DNA of 64,000 nt, taken from positions 1-64,000 of the forward strand of contig NZ_WTYM01000052.1 in the NCBI RefSeq assembly GCF_009827435.1. The letters run 5' to 3'. The notes beneath the pieces were generated by a model. The model was not told the origin of the DNA and did not search any database. It saw nothing but the letters and a program-made list of their open reading frames with translations. This DNA is from Croceibacterium salegens. Its GTDB lineage: Bacteria; Pseudomonadota; Alphaproteobacteria; Sphingomonadales; Sphingomonadaceae. Below, one piece after another: positions 41,897 through 51,556 of the stretch (the stretch's first letter is position 1; each line of letters opens with the position of its first letter). The translations under genes were made by a program, and so were the position numbers.

Positions 41897-42325
41897 ATGA
41901 AACCCGAATCCATTCGCAAGTTCGACATGTTCTATCTCGGCTCGCTGGCCATCTCGGTGGTCAGCATAATCGTCGGATATGACGCGCTCGTCGCGGAGGT
42001 TGCCGCGGAGGGCGAGGCGAGCGGCATGGCTCTCGGGCAGGTCTGGGCGATCGGCGCGGTCGTCATCGGCCTCGCCATAAGCCTTCTGCTGTGGTGGCTG
42101 ACATCGTCCAAGCGCCTGTCGATCGCCAAATGGATCATCGTGCTGTTCTTCGTGCTCGGGCTGATCGGCTTGCCGGGCACCCTGGCCGATGGGCTGACGA
42201 TGCTCGAAATAATCGGCCTAGTCTCGGTGGCCGCCCAGGCCACAGCGATCTGGTATCTGTTCCGACCTGACGCCAAGGAATGGTTTGCCGGATCCTCGCC
42301 GGTAGACCCGAAAACCTTTGACTGA
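41897..42325 (+). CDS. Small membrane protein of unknown function
   Basis: A 142-residue membrane protein with four hydrophobic spans (MFYLGSLAISVVSIIVGYDAL, GQVWAIGAVVIGLAISLLLWWL, WIIVLFFVLGLIGLPGTL, IIGLVSVAAQATAIWYLF). It starts MKPESIRKFDMFYLG behind a GGGGAGGT ribosome-binding site. No family recognised. Downstream RNase T2 begins 3 nt after its stop, suggesting co-transcription. Confidence 0.78.
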   Translation: MKPESIRKFDMFYLGSLAISVVSIIVGYDALVAEVAAEGEASGMALGQVWAIGAVVIGLAISLLLWWLTSSKRLSIAKWIIVLFFVLGLIGLPGTLADGLTMLEIIGLVSVAAQATAIWYLFRPDAKEWFAGSSPVDPKTFD

Positions 42326-42328
42326 AGC

Positions 42329-43030
42329 GTGACTCCCGCGCGCCTGCTGGCGGTGGCGGCGGTTCTCGCGCCAGCCCCCGCCGTGGCGCAAGCCTACCAG
42401 TGCCAGGTGCCGAAAGGCGCGATCGCGCTCCCCGCTCCCGAGAGCGGTGAAGAAGTGCGCACGCGGGTCACCGGCTACACTCTGGCGGCGAGCTGGTCGC
42501 CTGAATACTGCCGCACGCGAACGCCTTCGCAGGCCGACGCCCGGCAGTGTTCGGGAAAGCAGGGACGCTTCGGAATGATCCTGCACGGCCTGTGGCCCGA
42601 AGGCGCGGACCGTTCGCCGCAATGGTGCCGGACGGAGCGGCAGCCGGGAGAAGCGGACCTTCGCCAGAACCTGTGCGCCACACCTTCGGTTAAATTGCTG
42701 GGCCACGAATGGGCCCGCCACGGCAGCTGCATGGCGCAGAGCCCAGCGGCCTATTTCACAATCCAGCGCGTGCTGTGGGACAATGTGCGCTGGCCGGATT
42801 TCGACCGCCTGTCACGCCGTAGGAATCTTGACGCGGGTGCGGTGAGACAGGCGATCGCCCAGGCCAACCCGCGCTGGTCGGCGTCGCAGATTGGCCTCGA
42901 GCTCAACCCGCGCGGCTGGCTCGAAGGCGTGCGCCTCTGTTTCAACCTGCAATTCAAGGCCGTGGCTTGCCCGAAATGGCAATTGGGGCCCGGCGATGCA
43001 GCGAAGGTCTCGATCTGGCGCGGACTGTGA
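42329..43030 (+). CDS. Secreted ribonuclease T2 family enzyme
   Basis: A 233-residue RNase T2. Both catalytic segments are present: CAS I FGMILHGLWPEG and CAS II GHEWARHGSC, each with its histidine. A signal peptide (LLAVAAVLAPAPAVAQA) sends it to the periplasm. RNase T2 leaves 2',3'-cyclic phosphate or 3'-phosphate ends. The start is GTG 42329, 3 nt after the preceding stop. It converges with tadA. Confidence 0.9.
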   Translation: MTPARLLAVAAVLAPAPAVAQAYQCQVPKGAIALPAPESGEEVRTRVTGYTLAASWSPEYCRTRTPSQADARQCSGKQGRFGMILHGLWPEGADRSPQWCRTERQPGEADLRQNLCATPSVKLLGHEWARHGSCMAQSPAAYFTIQRVLWDNVRWPDFDRLSRRRNLDAGAVRQAIAQANPRWSASQIGLELNPRGWLEGVRLCFNLQFKAVACPKWQLGPGDAAKVSIWRGL

Positions 43031-43034
43031 GGGC

Positions 43035-43490
43035 CTAGCGGCGGGCGGCAAAGAAGCCGCGCAACAATTCCGCCGACGCCGCCTCGCCCATTCCGGAATA
43101 GACTTCCGGGCGATGCAGGCATTGCGGCTGTTCGAACACCCGTGCGCCATGCTCGACCGCCCCGCCCTTGGGGTCCGGCGCTGCGTAGTAGAGTTTGCCG
43201 ATCCGGGCATGGGCGATGGCCCCGGCGCACATCGCGCAGGGTTCGAGCGTGACCCACAGTTCGCAGCCTTCGAGCCGCTCGGCCCCCAGCGCCTGCGCCG
43301 CACGACGGATTGCCAGTAGCTCGGCGTGGGCGGTCGGATCGGACAACTCGCGTGGGGCATTGTGCGCTTCGGCGACGATCTCCCCGCCGCGCACCACGAC
43401 CGCGCCGACCGGCACCTCTCCCGCCGCGGCGGCGGCTTCGGCAAGGATCAGCGCGCGCTGCATCGGCGGGGGGAGAGGCCAGCGGGTCAT
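43035..43490 (-). CDS. tadA: tRNA-specific adenosine deaminase
   Basis: A 151-residue nucleoside deaminase of the TadA type, which converts A34 to inosine in tRNA-Arg(ACG). Zinc-site motifs: SDPTAHAELLAIRRA (HAE) and VTLEPCAMCAGAIAHARIGKLYYAAPDPKGGAV (PCAMC), plus VPVGAVVVRGGEIVAEAHN. The length is typical. It sits between convergent RNase T2 and divergent rpmB. Confidence 0.93.
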   Translation of the reverse strand: MTRWPLPPPMQRALILAEAAAAAGEVPVGAVVVRGGEIVAEAHNAPRELSDPTAHAELLAIRRAAQALGAERLEGCELWVTLEPCAMCAGAIAHARIGKLYYAAPDPKGGAVEHGARVFEQPQCLHRPEVYSGMGEAASAELLRGFFAARR

Positions 43491-43615
43491 CGACCCTTCC
43501 GCTAGACCGCCGCCTGACGCGCTGCAATGGCATGCGAATGCTTGACGATTCGGGAGGTGCCCGCTATGCGCGCCGCTTTCCCGGACACCATCCGATTTAC
43601 GAGTAGAGACGAATC

Positions 43616-43903
43616 ATGTCGCGCATCTGCGAATTGACCGGCAAGGGCCGCCAGGTTGGCCACAACGTGAGCCACGCCAACAACAAGACCAAGCGGGTTT
43701 TCCTGCCGAATCTTCAGAACGTTACGCTGATGAGCGAGAAGCTCGACAAGAGCTACAAGTTCCGCGTTTCGACGCAGGGCCTGCGCTCGGTCGAACACAA
43801 CGGCGGGCTCGACAACTGGCTGCTCAAAACCAGCGACGAGAAGCTCAGCGCCAACGCCCTGAAGGTCAAGCGCGAGCTCAAGAAGGCGCTTGCCGCCGCC
43901 TGA
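43616..43903 (+). CDS. rpmB: 50S ribosomal protein L28
   Basis: A 95-residue L28 of the alphaproteobacterial long form: [68 protein letters not shown]. It is monocistronic, with an intrinsic terminator at 43928-43967. Confidence 0.98.
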   Translation: MSRICELTGKGRQVGHNVSHANNKTKRVFLPNLQNVTLMSEKLDKSYKFRVSTQGLRSVEHNGGLDNWLLKTSDEKLSANALKVKRELKKALAAA

Positions 43904-43927
43904 TTCGCCGGCTCCGGCCAGGCATTC

Positions 43928-43967
43928 AAAAAAGGCCTCCCGTCCCACTGGGTCGGGCGGCCTTTTT
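43928..43967 (+). terminator. Intrinsic terminator of rpmB
   Basis: AAAAAAGGCC ... GGCCTTTTT with a GC-rich inner stem (CCCG/CGGG), 25 nt after the rpmB stop and ending in a T-run. It may also serve the convergent 43981 gene. Confidence 0.85.
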
Positions 43968-43980
43968 GCGTTGGCGTCAG

Positions 43981-44997
43981 CTATCGGCCAGGCTCAACGC
44001 CTGCCTGCCCGCCTTTCGGTTTCCATTCCAGTTCGACGAGCAGGGTGCGCTGAACGACCACGGCTTCGTTGGCATCGGTAACGAGCCATAACCGCACGCT
44101 CTCACCTCCAGGCATGACCGCCAGCCCTTCGTAGTTTTCGCGCAGATCAAAGTCAGAGATGCGCGCCACCGGCTGCCAGGGCCACGGCTTACCGGCGCGG
44201 ATGTCGGCAGGATCGGCCACAACCAGCCGGCTGGCGAACGGTGGATAGCCCGCAAAGGTGAGGCCGCGCAGAAGAACCGGCACACATCCGTCGGGAAGGA
44301 CGGCCGCATCGACCGGGTCGAGCCCGGGAGGCGACTCGAAGATGAATTGGACCGCATGGTTGTCCTCGATGGGATCGCCGGCGAAAAGCAGTGCCGTTCG
44401 GCGCATCGGGCTAAGTGGGTCGCCCGTTTCCCTGAGGACAAGGAAGCGTCCGCCGGGCAAGCGCACGATCGATTCCGCCCCGCCGTTACCGGGGAAGTCC
44501 TCCATGCCCGCAGGATAGGTCTCCGCGATCGCCTTCGAAGATGCTCCGAGCCGCCAGATGCCGTTTATCCCTTCGAGCGACAGCCATGTCGAGCCAGTGG
44601 CCGGGTCGTAGGTCGCCCCCTCGACATCGTTGGCCCTCTTGTCGAAGGGCATTGCGATTGATCCGAACAGTTGGGCGGGCTTTGCGTTGGGGTCCCCAGG
44701 CGGCAGAAACTCCAGCCAGCTGCCTCGATCGGTATAGGCCCGCAATCGACCGTCCGGCATGGGGACCAGGGCCGAATAGCCGCCGAAGCGCCCGTCCTCG
44801 CTGGTCATCTGCCAGACACCGAGCCGGCGCACACCGTTGCTGCCGGCGTCGGTTTCGGGACCGGCGAGCAGCTCGATTCGCAGCTGGCCCGCGGGGACCT
44901 TTGCCCGCCGCGGGTGGTTCTGCGGCCACATCTGGGCCGTGGCTGCCAGCGCAAGGAGGAAGACGAGCGCCAGGCGCCCGGGCCTGGCCGCGAACAT
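43981..44997 (-). CDS. Phytase-like esterase-domain secreted protein
   Basis: A 338-residue exported protein. It has a signal or anchor segment (LALVFLLALAATAQ) and a beta-propeller-like domain of the 'esterase-like activity of phytase' family. Typical parts are TSEDGRFGGYSALVPMPDGRLRAYTDRGSW, DVEGATYDPATGSTWLSLEG, GNGGAESIVRLPGGRFLVLRE and ENYEGLAVMPGGESVRLWLVTDAN. The enzymatic activity is unproven for the family. ATG 44997 is chosen because the signal peptide starts there. The start overlaps the stop of the sulfotransferase gene, so they are co-expressed. Confidence 0.85.
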   Translation of the reverse strand: MFAARPGRLALVFLLALAATAQMWPQNHPRRAKVPAGQLRIELLAGPETDAGSNGVRRLGVWQMTSEDGRFGGYSALVPMPDGRLRAYTDRGSWLEFLPPGDPNAKPAQLFGSIAMPFDKRANDVEGATYDPATGSTWLSLEGINGIWRLGASSKAIAETYPAGMEDFPGNGGAESIVRLPGGRFLVLRETGDPLSPMRRTALLFAGDPIEDNHAVQFIFESPPGLDPVDAAVLPDGCVPVLLRGLTFAGYPPFASRLVVADPADIRAGKPWPWQPVARISDFDLRENYEGLAVMPGGESVRLWLVTDANEAVVVQRTLLVELEWKPKGGQAGVEPGR

Positions 44998-46466
44998 CAA
45001 GCTGCGCTCGGTTCCAGCTTGCCGCGATAGGCCTGCCTGAACGGCTCCATCCAACGCGAGTAGGGGGCTGATGAATTCAGTCCCGCCTTGTTTATCGGGT
45101 CACGCACCTGCGAGGCGCTGGCGGTCGAAACGACGCGTTCGGACAGGTGCGGGGAGAGCTGCGGCTCCTCGAACGGCAGTCCGGCGTGTTCGTCGATCCG
45201 GCGAATCCACTGCTCCGGGTCATTGACGAGTTCGGCATAGGGCACCGTCAGGATGCGATCCGGCAGGAGATCGCTCCAGAAGGCGTGAAGTTCGTCCTCC
45301 TGGTTGAAGAAGTCGCCGATCCATTCGAGCGACCAGCTCCATTCGCTACCCTTGAGGAAGAAGGTGCTGAAATCCGACCAGGCGTTATCCTGCGGATCGC
45401 GGCGCAGCCAGAACACCGGCCGTTCGGGGAACATGACCGTGAGAAGCCCCATGTAGCCGCTCGCCAGGAGGCTCTTGTCGATCACCGGCAGGTCACCCGG
45501 CATGCGCTGGGCGAGCAGATTGTTGTACGTCTCCCTTAGCTTGGCCACCGACCCGCCTCGCTCGATGTAAGCTTCCAGGTCGTGGAGCGAACTGCCGCCG
45601 ACGTCCTGCTGGACCATCCGGAACAGGCCGAGCTCGGCCCCGTCGCCAGTCGCCGAATGGCTGACCAGAATTTGCTCTGTCAGGGTGGTGCCGGAGCGGG
45701 GAAGCCCGGTTACGAACAGCGGCCTGCCCTGCGTTCCGCGCATATCGAGCGAGTGCTTCTCGACCGCCGCACGCGTCCAGCCTGCCATCGAAGCGCGGCT
45801 TTGTTCGCGGCGAACGTCCGGATCGTAGGCCTCAAGTCCGCGCATGATGCGAGCGCCTTCGTCGAACGCCTTGAACGCTTCCGCGTAGGCCTCGCGCTGA
45901 TGATGGACCCGGCCCAAAGCATAGTAGTAGGCCACGCCCTCGATATCCTCGCGCGTAGCGAAGTGGCGCTCGGCAGCGATGATCAGGTCGCCATCCGCCG
46001 GTTCGATCTTGCCGATCATCGCCAAGGCGATCCACGTCTGGCCCGATTGGGGATCGAGCATGGCCGCCTTGCGGAGGCTTTCCCTGGCCTTGTCGCGCTC
46101 CCCCGAGTTGGTCGCGACAGTCCCATCGAGATAGGCGCGCCCTGCCGGGTTCCAGCTGTCCTGGGAAATATCGTTGATAGTACGCTTGGCCGCATCATGG
46201 CGACCGGCGCGCGCCTGGAGACCGGCCATCTCCAGCACGATCTCCGGAAGGTTACCTGCCTGGCTGCGCCAGACCTGCAACGCCTCCAGCGCGGCATCAT
46301 GCTCGCCGTTTCGTTCCAGCGCCGTTGCAATCGACTTCCAGGTCTTGCCCAGGGGAGGCCGGATCGAGATCAGTCGCATTGCCGCCTCGTTGACCGCGGC
46401 GCGATCGTGGCGTTGCAGGGCGGCGATAAAGTCGGCCTTCGCTGCGGCGGTCTGCTCGGTCGTCAT
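44997..46466 (-). CDS. TPR-containing sulfotransferase family protein (1)
   Basis: A 489-residue protein. An N-terminal TPR array covers about 1-220 (WKSIATALERNGEHDAALEALQVW, GERDKARESLRKAAMLDPQSGQTWIALA, AYAEAFKAFDEGARIMR). A sulfotransferase domain follows, with the PAPS 5'-phosphosulfate loop PLFVTGLPRSGTTLTEQIL and 3'-phosphate region PVFWLRRDPQDNAWSDFSTFF. TPR-sulfotransferases of this type resemble tyrosylprotein sulfotransferase and are common beside TonB receptors in sphingomonads and caulobacters. The acceptor is unknown. It probably forms a unit with the second sulfotransferase and the phytase-like gene. Confidence 0.9.
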   Translation of the reverse strand: MTTEQTAAAKADFIAALQRHDRAAVNEAAMRLISIRPPLGKTWKSIATALERNGEHDAALEALQVWRSQAGNLPEIVLEMAGLQARAGRHDAAKRTINDISQDSWNPAGRAYLDGTVATNSGERDKARESLRKAAMLDPQSGQTWIALAMIGKIEPADGDLIIAAERHFATREDIEGVAYYYALGRVHHQREAYAEAFKAFDEGARIMRGLEAYDPDVRREQSRASMAGWTRAAVEKHSLDMRGTQGRPLFVTGLPRSGTTLTEQILVSHSATGDGAELGLFRMVQQDVGGSSLHDLEAYIERGGSVAKLRETYNNLLAQRMPGDLPVIDKSLLASGYMGLLTVMFPERPVFWLRRDPQDNAWSDFSTFFLKGSEWSWSLEWIGDFFNQEDELHAFWSDLLPDRILTVPYAELVNDPEQWIRRIDEHAGLPFEEPQLSPHLSERVVSTASASQVRDPINKAGLNSSAPYSRWMEPFRQAYRGKLEPSAA

Positions 46467-46535
46467 GAGCCCTGCAATGCCCGAGAGGCGGTCATTAGGA
46501 AAGGGGAGGCATCGGTCGGTTCATCCCGCAGGATG

Positions 46536-47981
46536 TCATGCCTCGTAGGCTTCGATGAAAGGGCGCATGAATTCACGATAGGGTTCGGCGCTGCCGATAC
46601 CGCGCCGATTGATCGGTTCACGCACCTGCAGAGAGCTCGCCGTAGTAACCCTCTGCGATGTCTCGTGGAATCTGTGTTGCTGCGCTTCGACCTCGAGGCC
46701 GCAGTGAGCGGTCATCCGCGCGATCCATTCTTCCGGGTGCGTAACGAGTTCGGCATAGGGGACTATCAGCATCCGGCTTCCGAGCACCGATTTCCAGTGC
46801 GCGAACAACCGGTCTTCGAGCTTCATATGATGGGCTATGTCGGCCAGTGACCACCCCGCGATCGCACTGCGCGACATCCAGGTGCGAAAAATCGACCAGG
46901 CGTTGTCGAGCGGGTCTCGTCGCAACCAGAGTACAGGCGCATCGGGGAAGATAAGGGCATATGGCCCGAGACTGCGGCTCTGGTTGAGCGTCTTGTCAAT
47001 GAATGCGCCCTCGCCCGGTATCCGTTCTGCGACGAGGCGCAGATAGCTCTCGCGCAAGTCCCGCAGCTTTCCACCTGCCTCGACGTAACGCTTGAGGTCT
47101 GCCGGCGCGAAGCCGTCGCTGATTGCTTCGAGCTGCATCGCTAGGCCGAGTTCGCCGCCCCCATCGACCGCTGAGTGCGCTGCAAGGATTTGCTCAACCA
47201 GTGTGGTGCCGCTGCGAGGGAGCCCGGTGACGAATATCGGCTTGCGTGCTTCGGCGGCAGGACATTCAGCTAGGCAGGAGATCTCCTCGGCAGTCCAGCG
47301 TCCGGCGATCTGCGCCGACTGCTCGTTTTCCTCGGCCGAATAGGCCCGTCCCTGCCTGACGATGTTTGTCGATTTTTCGAAGTGGGAGAAGGCATCCGCC
47401 CGGTTGCCGCGGCGGTGCTCGACAAGTCCAAGGGCGTTTTCGACCGCGGCGTGGTCTTCCGGATCATCGAACCTGGGGGCATTCGCAAGTGCTCGCATTG
47501 CGGAATAGTCGGCATCCGAGATGGTGCCGAAATGGGCGAGTCCCTGCCACGAGCGCCCCGAATCCGGTCGCGCCTTGAGTGCCCGGCGAAATTCCTTTTC
47601 GGCATCGCGCAACTGTCCGAGGTTGAATGCAAGGGCTCCTCGCAAATAGGCGTTGGCGACTTCGGTCGGGAAACCGGCCGGCAAGGCTTCGACGAGCTTT
47701 TGCGCCCTCGCCGTCTGGCCCGCCAGGGAGAGGATCATCGCCTTCTCGTAATTCACGACATTGGCCGGGGTACCCTGCCGATGCCAGCAATTCAGCGCGG
47801 TGAGCGCCAGGTTGAGCTCCCCCCATTTGAAGACTTGCTGTGACAGGCCTAACCATTGGTCGCCCAGCGGTGCTTCCAGCGCAATGAGCTGGCGTGCCGC
47901 AGCAAGGATTGCCTGCCGGTCCTGCCGTTGCAAGGCCGACTTGAAGGCCGATGCGGCGAGCCTGAGAATGTCGTTGTTCAC
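46536..47981 (-). CDS. TPR-containing sulfotransferase family protein (2)
   Basis: A 481-residue paralogue of the neighbouring sulfotransferase. It has TPRs at the N-terminus (LAASAFKSALQRQDRQAILAAAR, LGQLRDAEKEFRRALKARPDSG) and the sulfotransferase motifs PIFVTGLPRSGTTLVEQILAAHS and PVLWLRRDPLDNAWSIFRTW. The ends also match (SSLQVREPINRRGIGSAEPYREFM against ASQVRDPINKAGLNSSAPYSRWM). I chose GTG 47981; GTG 48014 is possible but crowds the terminator of the receptor gene. Tandem duplication followed by divergence is likely. Confidence 0.87.
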   Translation of the reverse strand: MNNDILRLAASAFKSALQRQDRQAILAAARQLIALEAPLGDQWLGLSQQVFKWGELNLALTALNCWHRQGTPANVVNYEKAMILSLAGQTARAQKLVEALPAGFPTEVANAYLRGALAFNLGQLRDAEKEFRRALKARPDSGRSWQGLAHFGTISDADYSAMRALANAPRFDDPEDHAAVENALGLVEHRRGNRADAFSHFEKSTNIVRQGRAYSAEENEQSAQIAGRWTAEEISCLAECPAAEARKPIFVTGLPRSGTTLVEQILAAHSAVDGGGELGLAMQLEAISDGFAPADLKRYVEAGGKLRDLRESYLRLVAERIPGEGAFIDKTLNQSRSLGPYALIFPDAPVLWLRRDPLDNAWSIFRTWMSRSAIAGWSLADIAHHMKLEDRLFAHWKSVLGSRMLIVPYAELVTHPEEWIARMTAHCGLEVEAQQHRFHETSQRVTTASSLQVREPINRRGIGSAEPYREFMRPFIEAYEA

Positions 47982-48029
47982 GCGCTGTGCCTGACGGAAA
48001 CTTGGGCCCCGCACGCAGACGGTGGGCCA

Positions 48030-48060
48030 AAAAAAGGGGCGGCCAAAAGGCCGCCCCTTC
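48030..48060 (-). terminator. Intrinsic terminator of the TonB receptor gene
   Basis: On the minus strand AAGGGGCGGCC-TTTT-GGCCGCCCCTT followed by a T-run, 34 nt after the receptor's stop codon: a classic rho-independent terminator. It separates the receptor from the downstream sulfotransferases, so these need their own promoter or readthrough. Confidence 0.9.
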
Positions 48061-48093
48061 GTACTCAGATAAGCGTATCGATCAAGTCGACGC

Positions 48094-51000
48094 TTACGGC
48101 TGACCGCCGAAGCGGACGGCCAGCGTCAGGCGAACCGAACGCGGAGCCTGGTAACCGCGGACCTTCATGAAGTCCGCATTCGGGCCGCCAAAGCTGACGT
48201 CGCCGAATTCGTCGAAGTCCAGCTTCGACTTCCAGTTGAACACGTTGAACACGTCGAGAGCGAAGTAGCTTCCGTCGAGGCCCGTGAAGCTGCCCAGGTC
48301 GAACGAAGTGCGCAGGTCGATCTGCTTGTTCCATTCGGACTCGAACGCCGAACCACGCGGAACGAGGTACGAGCCGCCGACCGCAGTGCCGCCGACATTC
48401 GACTGCTGGCAGTAGTACGACGCAGCACCGTACGAGGCCGCAAAGTTGCTCGAGTCGTAGTAGTTGCCGATGCAGCTGAACTTGCGCGGGCTTTCGACCA
48501 GCGCGTTGACGCCGATGTCGAGCCATTCGACCGGCTTCACGTGTCCGTAGAGCTTGAACACGTGAGCGCGACCGTTGGCAAGGTCACCGTAGGCGCCGTC
48601 GAGGAAGCCCGGCTGGTCGAAGTCCTGGGTCAGGCCGGTGTCGGTCTGGTTGTTGTCGGACTTCACGCCGCCTTCGAAGTTACCCACGAGGTTCGTCCAG
48701 GTGTAGCTGAAGTTGAACCCGTAGACGCCGTTGAAGGCCTTATCGACGGTGAACTGGATGGCGTCGTAGGCACGTTCCGCCTTCGGATAGCCGAGATCGG
48801 CCACGTCGAGCGTGACGATATCGCACATTCCGGCGACCGAGCAATCGCCATCCAGGCGGACGGTGATGGGCGAACCCGGGTTCGACAGAACGTACTGGTG
48901 GAAGCCGCTGAACACCGAACTGCAGCCTGCGATGCCGTTTTCGGCGCAGTATGCGTTGACCGCAGCGTCGATCGCCACGTCTTCCAGCGTCTCGCCGAGA
49001 CGGCGGTTGATGTAGCTCAGGCCGAACTTCCAGTCGCCGGTCCGGTGCGAAATGCCGAGCAGCCATTCGTCCGAGTAGCTCGGAGCCAGGCCCTGGGCCA
49101 CCAGGGTATCGGTCGGACCCTGCGTACCATCCGCGAAGATGATCGCGCACTGCTGGCTCAGGCCGGTGAGGGTCTGGAAGGCAGCAGGGCAGGCACCGCC
49201 GACGTTCGGCGCATAGTTGGTGATGTTGCCATCGGAATCGAAGGTGTAGAAATCGGGCACACCGTCGCCGTCGGCATCAGCACCAGCAGCGGCCGTGTAG
49301 GTCTGCCGCTGTTCGACGTAGAGTTCCGCGCCGGCGAGACGAATGTTGGTGTTCGTCGCGATCGGGAGGAAGTAGCGGCCCCAGAAGGCGTTAACCTTCG
49401 TGGCACCGTCACCGAAGAGGTCGAACGTGGCGCCCAGACGCGGACCCCACTGGTCGCCCGAGTCGTAGTACAGATCGCCCGACTGGGTGTAGTTCTTGAA
49501 CCGGTCGTTGCGGATGCCGAGCTGCAGGTTCAGGCGGCCGTCCATGAGCGACCACGAATCCTGCAGGTAGAACGCCCGCATGTTGGTGTTGAACTCACCC
49601 TGGTTGTAGTAGAACCGGCGACGCGTCTGCGTGGTACGCAGGTCGTACCGGAACCCGGCGCCCGTGTACTGGGTCAGTTCGCCAGCGGTCAGGTCTTCGT
49701 AGTCGAAGCCGCCACGGAAGTGGTGTTCGCCGGCGAAGTTGGCATAGACGTCGACGTCCGCGCGGTAGAACTTGCGGTCGTTGATGTCGTTGGTGTCGCC
49801 GATGACCGTACCGTACGCGATACGGGTCGTGCCGATGCGGCTGAGCAGGTACGGCGAATCCGGATCGGTGTGCTGAGTCGCCTTGTCGTGGTTCTCACCG
49901 TACGATGCCGACAACGTCAGCCAGTCGGTGAACTGGCCGGTGTAGGTGCCGATGAAGTTGTTGCCACCGAACTCGCTTACCACCGCACCACGCAGTGCGC
50001 CGACAGTGTCGGTCGTACCGTCGTAGTTGAAGTAGTTCGTGCGCTGCGTCTGGTCATCGCGGAAGAAGGTGCCTTCCAGGCGATGTCCGTCGGCAATCAC
50101 GAAATCGACCTTGCCGCCGAAGAACGGCGACTTGCTCTTGGTTTCAAGACGCAGCGAGTTCGAATTGCTGGTGTCGCCGTTCTTGAAGTAGCGCGGCTGG
50201 TACAGCGCGTAGAAGAACAGGCGGTCCTTGATGATCGGACCCGACACGTAGAGCGAAGCGTCATACGATTCGCGGTAGTCGGCGTCGTTCTTGTCGCGGA
50301 TCTTGTCACCGGTCGTGGTGGGATCGGAATCCAGATCGGTGAAGGTGTTCGGCGAATCGGTACGAAGCGCGTCGGGAGCCCAGGTGGCGACGACGCCGGC
50401 CTTGAACTCGTTCGAACCCGACTTGGTGACCGCGGAGGTCACGCCGCCGAGCGCGCGGCCGTATTCGGCCTGGTAGCCGCCGGTCTTGACGTCGAGCGTG
50501 CGATAGAACTCGAACGGAATGATCGAGCCGCCGAGGAAGCTACGGAAATCGGTGATGTTCAGGCCGTTCACGTAGTAGGCGTTCTCGGCCACGGTCGCGC
50601 CGCCGATGGAGGCGAGGTTACCGAAACCGGAGTCGCCCGCCGTCGTGCCCGGAGCGAGCAGGATCAGCGAGGTCTGGTCGCGGCCAACCGGAACGGTCGA
50701 AGCCAGTTCCTGGACGTCGAGGGTGAGACCCGTCTGGGTCTGCGCGAAGTCGTTGACCTGGATACGAGTACCCAGAACGACGATGTCGTTGCCGTCGGCC
50801 TCAGCACCCGCATCGCCGCTCGCGGCGATGTAGCGGTAGCTGTTGGTCTGGCCGGCGACGACGGTCGCGCCGCGGTCTTCAACGACCGGGGTGCCGTTGG
50901 CAGTGACCGAAACCGTGTACGTGCCGGTCGGCAGGTTGGGGACGATGAAGGAACCGTTTGAACCCGTCGTCACGCTCTGGCTGAAGCCCTGCGAGTTGGA

Positions 51001-51195
51001 GGTAACGGTAACTTCGGCGCCCGCGAGCGGCGCGCCAGCTTCGTCCACGACGGTGCCAGAAAGGACGCCGCGGGTGTAGTCCTGCGCTGCGGCCGGAGCG
51101 GCCAGAGCGATTGCACCGACGCCCATACCGACGACGGAGAGGGCCTGCAGACAGCTAGCGCTGCACAGAGCCGATTTCTTGAGGAATGATTTCAC
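48094..51195 (-). CDS. TonB-dependent receptor with carboxypeptidase-regulatory domain (Oar-like)
   Basis: A 1033-residue outer-membrane protein. It has a signal peptide (ALSVVGMGVGAIALAAPAAAQ), an N-terminal carboxypeptidase-regulatory-like fold (GVLSGTVVDEAGAPLAGAEVTVTSNSQG), a plug domain (IVVLGTRIQVNDFAQTQTGLTLDVQELA; NAYYVNGLNITDFRSFLGG) and a long beta-barrel ending LTLAVRFGGQP. This OmpA-related/Oar-like type takes up peptides or complex substrates using TonB energy. GTG 51195 is chosen: homology and signal peptide begin there and AAAGGGACTGG precedes it. Confidence 0.9.
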   Translation of the reverse strand: MKSFLKKSALCSASCLQALSVVGMGVGAIALAAPAAAQDYTRGVLSGTVVDEAGAPLAGAEVTVTSNSQGFSQSVTTGSNGSFIVPNLPTGTYTVSVTANGTPVVEDRGATVVAGQTNSYRYIAASGDAGAEADGNDIVVLGTRIQVNDFAQTQTGLTLDVQELASTVPVGRDQTSLILLAPGTTAGDSGFGNLASIGGATVAENAYYVNGLNITDFRSFLGGSIIPFEFYRTLDVKTGGYQAEYGRALGGVTSAVTKSGSNEFKAGVVATWAPDALRTDSPNTFTDLDSDPTTTGDKIRDKNDADYRESYDASLYVSGPIIKDRLFFYALYQPRYFKNGDTSNSNSLRLETKSKSPFFGGKVDFVIADGHRLEGTFFRDDQTQRTNYFNYDGTTDTVGALRGAVVSEFGGNNFIGTYTGQFTDWLTLSASYGENHDKATQHTDPDSPYLLSRIGTTRIAYGTVIGDTNDINDRKFYRADVDVYANFAGEHHFRGGFDYEDLTAGELTQYTGAGFRYDLRTTQTRRRFYYNQGEFNTNMRAFYLQDSWSLMDGRLNLQLGIRNDRFKNYTQSGDLYYDSGDQWGPRLGATFDLFGDGATKVNAFWGRYFLPIATNTNIRLAGAELYVEQRQTYTAAAGADADGDGVPDFYTFDSDGNITNYAPNVGGACPAAFQTLTGLSQQCAIIFADGTQGPTDTLVAQGLAPSYSDEWLLGISHRTGDWKFGLSYINRRLGETLEDVAIDAAVNAYCAENGIAGCSSVFSGFHQYVLSNPGSPITVRLDGDCSVAGMCDIVTLDVADLGYPKAERAYDAIQFTVDKAFNGVYGFNFSYTWTNLVGNFEGGVKSDNNQTDTGLTQDFDQPGFLDGAYGDLANGRAHVFKLYGHVKPVEWLDIGVNALVESPRKFSCIGNYYDSSNFAASYGAASYYCQQSNVGGTAVGGSYLVPRGSAFESEWNKQIDLRTSFDLGSFTGLDGSYFALDVFNVFNWKSKLDFDEFGDVSFGGPNADFMKVRGYQAPRSVRLTLAVRFGGQP

Positions 51196-51556
51196 GTTCC
51201 AGTCCCTTTTTCCAAAGGCCGCCGCCGGAACTGCGACGATGCCTTGAGCATTTCCGAACATGCGGCCTCCCTGGCCCCATCCGTGCGCTTCGGGCACACG
51301 AATCCCGTTCGGAAAATGATGCGGTGCAATGAGAGATTTTGGGGCCGTGGGTCAAAGACCTTGTCAGCCGTGTCGGACATTGGTTTTCAGCTGTAACCAA
51401 ATTGCCACACAGGGGTTTGTGCCGACCAACTGCGCCCAGAAATCGACGAATTACGGGTATTTCGCAACAATGTTACAATTGCAACCGGCATGGGCGTTGC
51501 AAAATTGCACCGCAGGGCGAGTGCGCCGAAACTTTATGTTTGAAACGTTCCCAAGC
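51196..51556. other. Divergence-free spacer upstream of the TonB receptor
   Basis: About 360 bp between the M23 peptidase stop and the receptor start, both genes on the minus strand. It is AT-richer than its surroundings around 51400-51540 (ACAATGTTACAATTGCAA) and probably carries the receptor promoter and control sites. I see no gene or clear motif match. Confidence 0.4.
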
